This document shows, in pieces, positions 36,827-45,729 of a stretch of DNA of 64,000 nt. The translations under genes and the position numbers were made by a program. The number at the start of each line of letters is the position of its first letter. The first letter of the stretch is position 1. Source of the DNA: an uncultured delta proteobacterium (GTDB lineage: Bacteria > Desulfobacterota > Desulfobulbia > Desulfobulbales > Desulfocapsaceae); contig CAIUQR010000102.1 in assembly GCA_903901335.1 (NCBI GenBank), positions 1-64,000 on the forward strand, written 5' to 3'. The notes beneath the pieces were generated by a model. That model made no database searches. It was not told where the DNA came from and worked only from the letters and a program-made list of their open reading frames with translations.

Positions 36827-38365
36827 TCAGCTGACATGTCTTTTGTGGAATCTGTTCAATGTTGCAAGAATCTTTTCCTGCTCAGTCAATTGAAAAGCGG
36901 CTGCGGTTAGAGTAACTGCAACCTCAGTTGCTGCGTGAGCAACTGTCTCTTTTCGATCTTTTGCTCTTTGCTCTTTGATTGCCTTCTCTTCAGCATCGCG
37001 TGCATTTTTCGCATCGGTAATGGCTTGTGCCTCGGTTTCGGCCTTGGCCTTCACGTCGGCAGCGGCTTTTGCCTCAGCATCAGCCTTTGCCTTCACCTCG
37101 GCTGCTGCTTTAGCCTTTGCGTCAGCTGCGGCTTTTGCCTCCGCATCGGCCTTCGCCTTTGCTTCAATTGCTGCTGTATCAACGGCTGCTTCAGCCTTCA
37201 CTGCTGCCACTGGAGCCGGAGCAGCCTCAGTTTTTTTCGGTGCAGCTGCAGCGGCAGGAGCGGCCTTTGCCGCGGCCGGGGCGGCCTGCTTGGCAGCCGC
37301 AGGTGCGGCCTTCTTTTTCTCTTCTTCAATAGTGAGATCAAGCGCAGGGGCAAGTGCTGCAAAATCAATTTTGACGTCAGCCAGTTTCTTTGCAACCGGG
37401 GCAACATCCTTTGCAGAACCGCCTTCTGCCAGAATCTTGATAAAACTTTTTGCAAGACGAATCGACTCGGGATGACGCATGATCAGGAGATTGGAGCCAG
37501 CGAGTAAATAGGAAACGGCACCAATTGCCTCCATCAGGATACCACGTCTTTCCGGATCCCCCAGAAGCGGCGCATCTTCAACGGTCTGTCGCGCCTCTTT
37601 GCATTTCCAGACCTCATTCCCGAGGTTATTGATCATCGGAAACTGGAGCTTATCATCTCCCTGGGTCATCGCAGCCATTGTCAATCGTTCCATGACAGAG
37701 TAGGAATATTCCAGTCCATACCCAAGACCACCAGTGGTCGGATCAACAATGACCCTGTCCATCGGCATACCAAGGTTCTCAAGAAGAATATTGATCTGTT
37801 TTGCAAGATTGACATCGATTGGTGATGAAGAGATAACGGAATGGCCATACCCCATTGCCGCAGCACCGATACCCTTATAATTTTTTTCTTCAACGGGTCC
37901 GATGACAAGATTTGCGCCCTGACATGCCTCAGCTACTGCCTTGAAAACCAACTCATCCTTGGCAGGATTCGCACATCCCCAGATAATCAACGGTACGTCA
38001 ATTGCGGCCAGAACCTTTTTTACTGTAGCGGCAGCTGATTCAGGACTCGCATCCTTATCATTCGGATCAACGCTTTTCAACTGCAGAACAACTGCCTCAG
38101 CCCCAAAATCGGTAACACATTTTTTTGCCCAGGCGGCAGTATCTGAGACCACATCCTTGAAATGAACAAGGGCCGGTTCAGGCCAGTCTTCAGGTACGAT
38201 GTCCCAGATTTCCATTGCAATTACTGGCTTATTGGGCATGTCTCCTTCAAAGGTATAGAAAGGATAACAGGTTTCACCACCGATTTTGATGGCAGAAGCT
38301 CCCTTACCAATGGAAATTTGTTTAATGCCGCCGGAATAGGATTCCTTCTTAATTTCAAATCCCAC
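36827..38365 (-). CDS. acsD: Corrinoid iron-sulfur protein small subunit with Ala/Lys-rich C-terminal tail
   Basis: The protein has 512 residues, whereas AcsD is normally about 310-325. Residues 1-345 are a normal AcsD TIM barrel (VIVDPTTGGLGYGLEYSYSVMER is split over positions 205-227). The rest is extra: an Ala/Pro-rich linker (350-395), a charged helix of 11-residue repeats (about 402-447: KAKADAEAKAA and variants), a basic stretch to about 472, and a final amphipathic segment ending RFHKRHVS. The tail is in frame with no stop. It may tether AcsCD to another component. The gene is first of the acs structural genes after RACo, and it is followed by acsA after 73 bp. Confidence 0.92.
   Translation of the reverse strand: MGFEIKKESYSGGIKQISIGKGASAIKIGGETCYPFYTFEGDMPNKPVIAMEIWDIVPEDWPEPALVHFKDVVSDTAAWAKKCVTDFGAEAVVLQLKSVDPNDKDASPESAAATVKKVLAAIDVPLIIWGCANPAKDELVFKAVAEACQGANLVIGPVEEKNYKGIGAAAMGYGHSVISSSPIDVNLAKQINILLENLGMPMDRVIVDPTTGGLGYGLEYSYSVMERLTMAAMTQGDDKLQFPMINNLGNEVWKCKEARQTVEDAPLLGDPERRGILMEAIGAVSYLLAGSNLLIMRHPESIRLAKSFIKILAEGGSAKDVAPVAKKLADVKIDFAALAPALDLTIEEEKKKAAPAAAKQAAPAAAKAAPAAAAAPKKTEAAPAPVAAVKAEAAVDTAAIEAKAKADAEAKAAADAKAKAAAEVKAKADAEAKAAADVKAKAETEAQAITDAKNARDAEEKAIKEQRAKDRKETVAHAATEVAVTLTAAAFQLTEQEKILATLNRFHKRHVS
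37026..37161 (-). repeat. Coding repeat in acsD (four 11-codon units)
   Basis: Four consecutive 33-base units encode KAKADAEAKAA, ADAKAKAAAEV, KAKADAEAKAA and ADVKAKAETEA. An 11-residue period is that of a right-handed (hendecad) coiled coil. Unit 1 and unit 3 are identical in protein. Confidence 0.75.
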
Positions 38366-38600
38366 GTTAGCCTCCTTACAGGTGAAAAATTAGTTTACTG
38401 AAGGTCGTTGTCTGGGTCTGCCGACAGTCCTTACAGCCGGTCAGCAATTACGACAAGAACCTCCCCTTTTCATAATGATTCCAAAACATACTGTTAACTA
38501 CCACCATCCTTAATACGTTTAGACCTATACAATCCACATCCCGCTTCCAATCAAATGAGGCATCTCGAGATTCTGACACCAATACATCGGAAGAGCAGGC

Positions 38601-40541
38601 TTATTTATTTTTTGCATTCATCCGCGCCCTCAATCGAGGAAATTTTTCGATCTCCGTATGAGGAATAAACATGGCTGCCACATAATTATTCATATAGGAC
38701 GGGGTCTCCGAAAGTTCAAAATTCGTCATCCTCCGTGTCACCTCAATAACATCCTGTCGAATCTTGTTGGTAAGGGAACTCATCCTTGCTCCAAGAAGAG
38801 AACCGTTGCCGATATAGGTGACATGATCCGGATCTATCTCCGGCAGAAGTCCTATGGTCATCGCTCGTTCAAGATCGATATAGCTGCCGAAACCACCGGC
38901 GAGAATGATGCGTTCAATCATATCGACCGAAAGCCCGACCTCCTCAAGGAGGGTCATGCATCCGCTGTAAATAGCCCCCTTGGCTCGAATAAGATTATCG
39001 ATATCCAGTTCGGACAAGGAGATATCGCGATCGATCTGGGTCTCATCGGCCCAGGCTATGACATATTCCCAGATACCGTTGTTCACCCTGATCCGGTTCG
39101 TACCGAGACTGCGGTTGAATTTTCCGCGATTATCGATGATTCCTTCTTCGAACATCACCGCAATCATCGTGATCAGTCCCGAGCCGCAGATACCCTTCGG
39201 CCGGACATCTCCGATAGTGACAATCATCGGTTCAAAGGTAAACGGGTCAATGGAGAAATCTTCAATGGCACCTTTGGCCGCCCTCATTCCGAACTCAACA
39301 CCTCCACCCTCGAAGGCCGGTCCGGCCGAACAGGCAGTGCACGCCAGCCAATCCTTATTACCGATGACAATTTCAGCGTTGGTGCCGATATCCATAAACA
39401 GAACCAATTCCTCACTTCTGTACATCCCCGACCCCATGACCCCGGCCACGATATCTCCTCCGACATAACTGGAGATCTCCGGAAAGAGCAGCGCGGTAGC
39501 ATGGTCATCGAGATCTATGCCGACAGATGAGGCCCTGAAAGGAGGATAGTGAGTCGATGCCGGGACATAGGGTGCTCTGCGGATATATCGTGGATCTATA
39601 TTGACCAGAAGCTGTGTCATGGTAGTGTTTCCGGCAAGCGTTATAGTCGATATGTTCTCCCGGGAAATTTTCGAATCGGCTATGATATTCCCCAGAATTT
39701 TGTTGATACTTGCAACCACAACCTGTTGGAGTTTTTCCAGCCCTCCCGGTTTTTCGGCATACATAATCCGACTGATTACATCCTCACCGTAACTGATCTG
39801 GCCGTTAAAATCACCATATTCCGACAGACATTCTCCCGTTTCCAGGTTTATTAACTGGCCATAAAGAGTGGTTGTGCCGATATCCATGGCAACGGCATAA
39901 TTCTCCGCTGTTGTATCACCGGGCTGGATGTTGATAATACGATTTTTGCCGCTGTTTCTAACGGCCTTGACAAGGGTTACTGTTACCTTAAAATTATTTT
40001 CTCTCAGGATGCTGGGAAGCCGTCTTATGACAGGTAAGGTCAATTCAAGCTTATGCCAGTCTTCCTTCTGCTTCAAAGTTCGGATGAGGCGTGTGACATC
40101 CGGCAGATTATCCTGTGCATGAGGCGGGGGAAGTTCAAGATATGTTTTAACAACAGGAGCAATAAACAGTCCCTGTTCCTTCAGGCTGTTAATATCTATT
40201 ACTTTAATTCGAGCAGTCTGACGAGGTGTGTACTGTCTGCTGAGGGCTGTCGTATCAACTGACGATTCGACAGGAATACGGACGGTTACATCGCTTTCGA
40301 GTTTTGATAAACAGGCAAGCCGATATCCCTTTTCAATGTCTGCAGGGCTCAACCTTTCAGTTACGCCGCCAGTGATCTCACCCTCTTCAATCAGCACCCT
40401 GCATTTTCCGCAGACACCTTCACCGCCGCACGAGGCGTTGACATGAACGCCAGCCGCCATGGCCGCCCGGATAAGACTCTCGCCGACAGGGACATCGATG
40501 CTTCTATTATGAGGGAGAAATCTGACGTTGAGCTGATTCAT
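38601..40541 (-). CDS. acsV: Reductive activator of corrinoid proteins (RACo)
   Basis: The protein has 646 residues. The N-terminal [2Fe-2S] ferredoxin domain has Cys38, Cys44, Cys47 and Cys77 (CGGEGVCGKC...C). A linker is followed by the ASKHA ATPase domain typical of RACo (DUF4445), with AMDIGTTTLYGQL, LAGNTTMTQLL and FMDIGTNAEIV. RACo uses ATP and a ferredoxin electron to reduce Co(II) of the corrinoid iron-sulfur protein back to Co(I). It lies 235 bp upstream of acsD on the same strand, as expected for its substrate pair AcsCD. Confidence 0.92.
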   Translation of the reverse strand: MNQLNVRFLPHNRSIDVPVGESLIRAAMAAGVHVNASCGGEGVCGKCRVLIEEGEITGGVTERLSPADIEKGYRLACLSKLESDVTVRIPVESSVDTTALSRQYTPRQTARIKVIDINSLKEQGLFIAPVVKTYLELPPPHAQDNLPDVTRLIRTLKQKEDWHKLELTLPVIRRLPSILRENNFKVTVTLVKAVRNSGKNRIINIQPGDTTAENYAVAMDIGTTTLYGQLINLETGECLSEYGDFNGQISYGEDVISRIMYAEKPGGLEKLQQVVVASINKILGNIIADSKISRENISTITLAGNTTMTQLLVNIDPRYIRRAPYVPASTHYPPFRASSVGIDLDDHATALLFPEISSYVGGDIVAGVMGSGMYRSEELVLFMDIGTNAEIVIGNKDWLACTACSAGPAFEGGGVEFGMRAAKGAIEDFSIDPFTFEPMIVTIGDVRPKGICGSGLITMIAVMFEEGIIDNRGKFNRSLGTNRIRVNNGIWEYVIAWADETQIDRDISLSELDIDNLIRAKGAIYSGCMTLLEEVGLSVDMIERIILAGGFGSYIDLERAMTIGLLPEIDPDHVTYIGNGSLLGARMSSLTNKIRQDVIEVTRRMTNFELSETPSYMNNYVAAMFIPHTEIEKFPRLRARMNAKNK

Positions 40542-40823
40542 TCAGGTTTCCTGCAAAATTCCAAGAATTTCTTTTCAAATCGCCTTTCGGCGACTTATTA
40601 TCCCTTCTGAGCTCTGAAATTTCAAAGATACTCCAGAGCCTTAACTCTTTATTCGATAAAAAATCAATCCTTTTATAATAAATTTAGATCCATCCTTTAA
40701 AGCCAGAAATCGGTCGCAAGCAAATCGGATCGAATCTATCCTCTTTGAGAAAAATAATCAACCTCCATTTCATGAGGTCCCGTCATTGCGGCCACAACAA
40801 TTTTATTGCCTGGCAAGGAATAT

Positions 40824-42026
40824 TCAGCCGGCTGCAGCTTTCTTGAGAGCCTCTCTAATCTTTCCCAATCTCTCTGCGGCCATTTTAATCGGGATTTGAT
40901 AGACCAGGGTCCTGGCCATCAGTTCTGCGGATGCGGGCAGGATGTCCTTATCATAGACGACCCTTCTCCGGCCTCCCGGCTCCAAAAACGGCCACCCGGA
41001 TCGGGTGAGCGTCGACCCGGCCAGCAGGTGCTCCCATTTCGGATAAAAATGCCAGGTATTATCTCCGAAATTAATAGCCCCGACGCCATGTTCCGCAAGC
41101 ACCGTATTCACCCGTTTGCAGTGCTTGCTGCTTTCAAGCATAAAACAGCAAAAGGTTGCCGTGTCGCCTTCCGGGTCAACCAGTTTTCTGAATTGGACGC
41201 CCGGAATGACCGACACGGCCTCCTGCAAGAGGGATTTTGTCTTTTTCTGCGCTGCAATCATACTATCGAGCTTTGCCAGTTGTGCAATCCCGATGGCCCC
41301 CTGTATCTCCATCATCCGGTAATTAAAACCGATAAAACGACGGCCTTCTCCACCACGGGCACCAGGGTTGACGACATGGTCATGTCCATGATCGTGATAT
41401 TCGGACATCGATCGCCACAACTCCCGATCATCGGTGATGATCATGCCGCCTTCGCCCGTCGTGATCGTCTTGACGGCATCGAAGGAAAAAGTACCGCAAT
41501 TCCCGAAGGTGCCGAGATGCCGTCCTCGAATCCTGCCCCCGGCCGCCTGGGCCGTATCCTCAAGGACCGGGATGGAGTGCCCTGCGGCAATGGCGACGAT
41601 CTCCTCAATACGGGCCTGGGCTCCCAGCATATGAACGGCAATGATGCATCGGGTTTTGTCTGATATCTTCTTCTCCAGATCGGCCGGATCCATATTCAGG
41701 GTTTCGTCCACCTCGGTAAAGACCGGGATCGCACCAACCTCGAGGATCGCCTCCCAGGTTGCAACAAAGGTAAACCCCTGGGTAATGACCTCATCCCCCG
41801 GACCGATCCCCAGTGCCGTTAACGCCACCTTCAGAGCGGTCGTACCGGAGGTGACGGCCTGGGCATGAGCAGCGCCGCAATAGGATGCAAATTTTTCCTC
41901 GAACTCTCGAACCTTATATATCCCTTTTCGCTGTTCGTTAAATTCGTATCGGAACAACACCCCCGTCTCGAGGACATCGGCTATTTCTTTCTTTTCTTCA
42001 TCACCAAAAATCTCATATCCAGGCAT
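40824..42026 (-). CDS. DegT/DnrJ/EryC1/StrS-family PLP-dependent aminotransferase
   Basis: The protein has 400 residues. Family landmarks are VTSGTTALKVAL, the Asp157 that contacts the PLP ring (LEDTAQAAGG), and SFDAVKTITTGEGGMI, where Lys186 is in the position that binds PLP. These enzymes transaminate 4-keto or 3-keto nucleotide sugars for surface glycans or antibiotics. The longer, degenerate C-terminal region and the absence of sugar-biosynthesis neighbours leave the substrate unknown. It lies 42 bp after panD on the same strand and could be the last gene of that operon. Confidence 0.82.
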   Translation of the reverse strand: MPGYEIFGDEEKKEIADVLETGVLFRYEFNEQRKGIYKVREFEEKFASYCGAAHAQAVTSGTTALKVALTALGIGPGDEVITQGFTFVATWEAILEVGAIPVFTEVDETLNMDPADLEKKISDKTRCIIAVHMLGAQARIEEIVAIAAGHSIPVLEDTAQAAGGRIRGRHLGTFGNCGTFSFDAVKTITTGEGGMIITDDRELWRSMSEYHDHGHDHVVNPGARGGEGRRFIGFNYRMMEIQGAIGIAQLAKLDSMIAAQKKTKSLLQEAVSVIPGVQFRKLVDPEGDTATFCCFMLESSKHCKRVNTVLAEHGVGAINFGDNTWHFYPKWEHLLAGSTLTRSGWPFLEPGGRRRVVYDKDILPASAELMARTLVYQIPIKMAAERLGKIREALKKAAAG

Positions 42027-42068
42027 CGACAGCGTCTCCTTCTAAAAGAGAAAATGAATTGAGTATCA

Positions 42069-42428
42069 TCAGGGCAGCAATTTCTTTATCTGGTTTTTTT
42101 CGTTAAGCAATGCAACCCGTGGATGATAATTTTTCAATTCTTCTTCGGAATATATTCCATAGGTGACGATGATGATCAGATCACCCGCCATTCCTTTCCG
42201 CGCCGCAGCCCCATTCAGACCGATAATACCTGATCCGCGAGGCCCATCGATCGCATAGGTATCGAAGCGTTCGCCATTATTGATATTAAAAATCTTAATC
42301 TGCTCAAAGGTGGAAATCCCGACGGCATCCATCAGGTCCTTGTCAATAGTCAGACTTCCTTCATAGTCGAGATTCGACTGGGTGACAGTCGCCCTGTGAA
42401 TCTTGGCACTCAGCATTTGTTTCAACAT
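42069..42428 (-). CDS. panD: Aspartate 1-decarboxylase
   Basis: The protein has 119 residues, the full PanD size. The start [17 protein letters not shown] is the family signature. The self-cleavage site is in YEGSLTID, where Gly-Ser cleavage makes the pyruvoyl group. NGAAARKG and DLIIIVTYG are also typical. It makes beta-alanine for pantothenate, which PanC, encoded directly upstream, joins to pantoate. Between the two genes is a 13-bp perfect hairpin. Confidence 0.95.
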   Translation of the reverse strand: MLKQMLSAKIHRATVTQSNLDYEGSLTIDKDLMDAVGISTFEQIKIFNINNGERFDTYAIDGPRGSGIIGLNGAAARKGMAGDLIIIVTYGIYSEEELKNYHPRVALLNEKNQIKKLLP

Positions 42429-42475
42429 CGGTTTACACGTCTACGTTAAGGTTCGGGTACAGCTGCATATTTGCG

Positions 42476-42513
42476 CATGACCTCCGGTAGTTGACAAAAA
42501 ACCGGAGGTCATG
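42476..42513 (-). other. 13-bp perfect hairpin between panC and panD
   Basis: CATGACCTCCGGT (42476-42488) pairs exactly with 42501-42513, with a 12-nt loop containing an A/T-run. On the minus strand it begins 3 bases after the panC stop. There is no T-run after the stem, so it probably affects mRNA stability instead of ending transcription. Confidence 0.55.
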
Positions 42514-42516
42514 ATT

Positions 42517-43398
42517 TTACTTATTGTCAGGCACGACACTCTCTTTTAGGTCCAGCCGGGTATTATCAATCAGCCGGACTCTATCATTGATCTTGACAGC
42601 CAAGGCCATCATGCTGTTTTTTTCGACATATTCAGAGGGCAGAAGGGTATCCTTATCAACAACCTCCACATAATCCACCGCGCAACCCGGAGTTGTGTTG
42701 ATTATCCGCTTCACCTCATCCGTAAGCTTGACAACCGGGAGCTTTGGCCCGGCCTTTTCCACCATTTCTTTCGCATACTGGATGGATCTGTGCAGACAGA
42801 GAGCATGCCGTCTCTCTTCTTTATTCAGATAGCTGTTCCGGGAACTCATGGCCAGACCGTCACTCTCCCGGACAATCGGATGGCCGAAGATCTCCAGGTT
42901 GAAATTCAGGTCCCTCACCATCTGACGGATCACCGCCAGCTGTTGATAGTCCTTTTCTCCAAAGATTGCCAGGTGCGGTTGTACCATATTGAAAAGTTTG
43001 GCGACAACAGTGGCCACGCCGCCAAAGTGATCAGGACGCGAGGCACCGCACAGACCCTGAGTAAGGTTTTTTACCGAAACAGCGGTCTGGAAACCTACGG
43101 GATAGATATCTTCGGCAGCAGGAGCAAAGAGAAGATCGACACCTGCCTTCTCGGCAAGCTGCATATCCCGGTCAAGATCGTAGGGATACGTGGAAAGATC
43201 CTCCCCCAGGCCGAATTGGATCGGATTAATAAAAAGACTGACGACAACCTTGTCCGCCCTGCCCCGGGCCATCTCCATCAACGAAAGATGCCCCTGATGA
43301 AACCATCCCATGGTCGGCACGAGTCCGATAATCTTTCCTTCAGACCTCCAGGCCTTAACAATATGGGTTAATTCATCAATTGTACGAACCAGTTTCAT
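42517..43398 (-). CDS. panC: Pantothenate synthetase
   Basis: The protein has 293 residues. It joins pantoate and beta-alanine with ATP via pantoyl-adenylate. Landmarks are LVPTMGWFHQGHLSL (usual form P-T-M-G-x-L-H-x-G-H), VVSLFINPIQF, FGEKDYQQL and REsDGLAMSSRNsYL-type residues around 176-192. The ATG overlaps the stop of the upstream TPR gene by 4 bp. The Trp-Phe at the position usually held by Ala-Leu in the HxGH motif is slightly unusual but the His pair is kept. Confidence 0.95.
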   Translation of the reverse strand: MKLVRTIDELTHIVKAWRSEGKIIGLVPTMGWFHQGHLSLMEMARGRADKVVVSLFINPIQFGLGEDLSTYPYDLDRDMQLAEKAGVDLLFAPAAEDIYPVGFQTAVSVKNLTQGLCGASRPDHFGGVATVVAKLFNMVQPHLAIFGEKDYQQLAVIRQMVRDLNFNLEIFGHPIVRESDGLAMSSRNSYLNKEERRHALCLHRSIQYAKEMVEKAGPKLPVVKLTDEVKRIINTTPGCAVDYVEVVDKDTLLPSEYVEKNSMMALAVKINDRVRLIDNTRLDLKESVVPDNK

Positions 43399-44090
43399 TG
43401 CATAGCCTTCAGTCTGCCGATCTTTTCAGAGATAAATGCCTTTTCAGGATCATTACGGTCATCACCGACAAATGTCGCCATATACTGCTCGTATACGGAT
43501 AACGCCTTCTCCTGTTCGCCTTTGATTTCGTGAATCCGTGCCATGCCCAAAAGGCCTACCGGTTGATATCCTTCAATTTTCGACAGGGCCGTATATTCAT
43601 CAAAGGCACGATCATAGTCTTTTTCAGCCTCTTTGGCCTGGGCTGTTCCAAAGGAGACCAAACCAAACAGCGGGTCTGTCTGTTTGATCTCTCGTCTGAT
43701 GTCGGTATATTTTTCGGCAGCAGCCTTGAAGTTGCCGTTTTTCATATCGATATGGGCTAGCTCCACCTTGGCCCAACGTGCTGAAGACATGCCGGAATAA
43801 TCGGCAAGAACCTTCTGCAGGGCAGCCGGACGCACCGCTGCCGGCTCCTTCAACGCATTCGTCAAGGCCGAGCTGCTCATGTTGATCCTCTTCTGGATAT
43901 AGGCATCATAGGCCGACCACGAAAGAATGGCGATGACTATCAGAGCAAGGACTACGTAGATTACTTTCAGATTCTTCCGGATAAACTTGATAACATTCGG
44001 TGGAAGGTTGAACTGCTCCAGCAGCCCGGTAAGATCACCTTTTACACTTGGTTCAACATGAAGCTTATTGAAAGGAGTTTCATCGGCCAT
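43395..44090 (-). CDS. Membrane-anchored TPR protein (YfgM-like)
   Basis: The protein has about 231 residues. A cytoplasmic N-terminal stretch of about 35 residues precedes one membrane helix (VIYVVLALIVIAILSWSAYDA). The rest is a row of helical TPR-like repeats, e.g. ARWAKVELAHIDMKNGNFKAA and the final GMARIHEIKGEQEKALSVYE. This arrangement is that of the YfgM/TPR_21 family, which in E. coli works with envelope chaperones and the Sec system. Start ATG 44090 has GGAGA seven bases upstream. It is coupled to panC by a 4-bp overlap. Confidence 0.75.
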   Translation of the reverse strand: MADETPFNKLHVEPSVKGDLTGLLEQFNLPPNVIKFIRKNLKVIYVVLALIVIAILSWSAYDAYIQKRINMSSSALTNALKEPAAVRPAALQKVLADYSGMSSARWAKVELAHIDMKNGNFKAAAEKYTDIRREIKQTDPLFGLVSFGTAQAKEAEKDYDRAFDEYTALSKIEGYQPVGLLGMARIHEIKGEQEKALSVYEQYMATFVGDDRNDPEKAFISEKIGRLKAMQ

Positions 44091-44231
44091 GCAGGTTCTC
44101 CACTTTGTTTTTCCTTTGATTGATTGATTCATAAAAAAACAATTGAATCTTTCATTATAATATATACAGTGGTCTCTGTCCATTTGTAATCTTTCTTCCC
44201 GTTTTCAGAACCCTAAAGAAATTCATTCCCT

Positions 44232-45569
44232 GTGCAGCTTATTATCCAATCCGTTTCCGAGCTTACCCGTTCAATCAGAACTCTCCTTGAGGGTGAATTC
44301 CGATTTGTCCATATCCAGGGAGAAATCACCAACTTAAAATGCCCGTTCTCAGGCCACCTTTACTTCACAATGAAAGACAGCGATGCCCAATTGAAGGCGG
44401 TCCTGTTCAAAGGTCAGAGGAAGTTTCTGGCAGAGAACGTCAAAGACGGGCAACAGGTGGTCTGCCATGGGAGGATATCCGTTTACGAACCACGGGGAGA
44501 ATACCAGCTTATTGTTGATACGGTCGATTTTTTTGGGACAGGACTCTTACAACTCCAGTTCGAAAAACAGAAACAACGGCTTGCCGCGGAAGGCTTATTT
44601 GCCCAGGAAAACAAAAAAGAACTTCCGGCTTTTCCTCAGGATATCGTTCTGATCACATCTCCAGCAGGAGCTGCGGTTCATGATTTTCTGACTATCTGCA
44701 AAATACGCAAGACGTCCACCCGGATCAGGATTCTGCCCGTTCGTGTCCAGGGTGAAGGGGCGGCCGAAGAGATAGCTCATGCGATCAGCAGGGTCAATAG
44801 AGAGATCAGTGCAGATGTTATAGTGCTCTGCCGAGGAGGAGGTTCCCTCGAAGATCTTTGGGCCTTCAATGAAGAATATGTGGCCAGGGCTATTTATCAT
44901 TCAAGGATACCGGTTGTTACCGGGATAGGTCATGAGATTGATTTCACTATCGCCGATTTCTGTGCAGATTTCAGGTCCCCCACTCCGACCGGTGCGGCAG
45001 AAAAAATCATTCCGGATAATATTCGCCTGCTCGCAACCATCAAAAATTTTCGAGAGCAGATTTCCGCCACCATCCTGAGGAAACTGGAAAGCAAACGAAG
45101 CCGGATAGCCTATAATCGGCGCCTTCTGGGTGATCTGGACTCCATTTTTGTCAATTCTTCATTGAAACTCGATAGCTGCATTGCAGGCCTGGTTCAGTCC
45201 ATAAAGGACATCTTCCAGCATCATGCAGCATCCTGCGAACGGCTGGCCGGACGGTTGCAACACCAGGCACCGCTTGTAAAAATCCGGTTCCAGCAACAGC
45301 ATCTGAATTTTCTCAATACCAGGATGGAACGGCAGATGACTGCCCTGCTCGAAGGCAAGAGGACAACTTTCCTGCAGCAGATCGCCAGGCTGAACACAAT
45401 GAGCCCGCTGGCCACGCTTGCGCGCGGCTATTCAATCGTCAGTAAATGCAACGGCCGGCCCGGCGAGCCCAGAATAGTGACGGACAGCAGCCAGGTGGAT
45501 TCTAAAGATCAGCTGGAAATACGCCTCCATCACGGAAAAATACAGTGCGAAGTGACAGGGAAAGAATGA
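44232..45569 (+). CDS. xseA: Exodeoxyribonuclease VII large subunit
   Basis: The protein has 445 residues. The N-terminal OB-fold reads SVSELTRSIRTLLEGEF, IQGEITNLK and SGHLYFTMKD. The catalytic domain has RGGGSLEDLWAFNEE and TGIGHEIDFTIADFCADFRSPTPTGAAE-type segments around 215-260. A coiled-coil C-terminal part ends with LARGYSIV. With XseB it degrades single-stranded DNA. It starts at GTG 44232, divergent from the TPR gene. No xseB follows in the 160 bp before nadA, so the small subunit must be elsewhere. Confidence 0.95.
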   Translation: MQLIIQSVSELTRSIRTLLEGEFRFVHIQGEITNLKCPFSGHLYFTMKDSDAQLKAVLFKGQRKFLAENVKDGQQVVCHGRISVYEPRGEYQLIVDTVDFFGTGLLQLQFEKQKQRLAAEGLFAQENKKELPAFPQDIVLITSPAGAAVHDFLTICKIRKTSTRIRILPVRVQGEGAAEEIAHAISRVNREISADVIVLCRGGGSLEDLWAFNEEYVARAIYHSRIPVVTGIGHEIDFTIADFCADFRSPTPTGAAEKIIPDNIRLLATIKNFREQISATILRKLESKRSRIAYNRRLLGDLDSIFVNSSLKLDSCIAGLVQSIKDIFQHHAASCERLAGRLQHQAPLVKIRFQQQHLNFLNTRMERQMTALLEGKRTTFLQQIARLNTMSPLATLARGYSIVSKCNGRPGEPRIVTDSSQVDSKDQLEIRLHHGKIQCEVTGKE

Positions 45570-45729
45570 GTCGGATCACGGGGTCCGGCCAGGAAGTTAT
45601 TTTTGATTATTTTCTTTACGTTCATATTCGAGAGGGCTATATTTTTATGTGATTTTTTCAGGAATATAACGTTCAGCCTTCGATAGGCGGTTAATCTTTA
45701 TATCAGTAAAACAGTATTCGGGAAAGAAC

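Noticed and set aside
37026-37161. Tandem repeats that could suggest a CRISPR or minisatellite
   Set aside because: The units are 33 bp, in frame, without spacers, and encode a coiled coil in acsD.
36935-37507. Cys/Leu-rich frame antisense to the acsD tail
   Set aside because: The low-complexity composition comes from reading the Ala/Lys repeats backwards.
45566-45652. Short frame overlapping the xseA stop (ATGA), considered as xseB
   Set aside because: Only 28 codons and no similarity to the XseB helical pattern.
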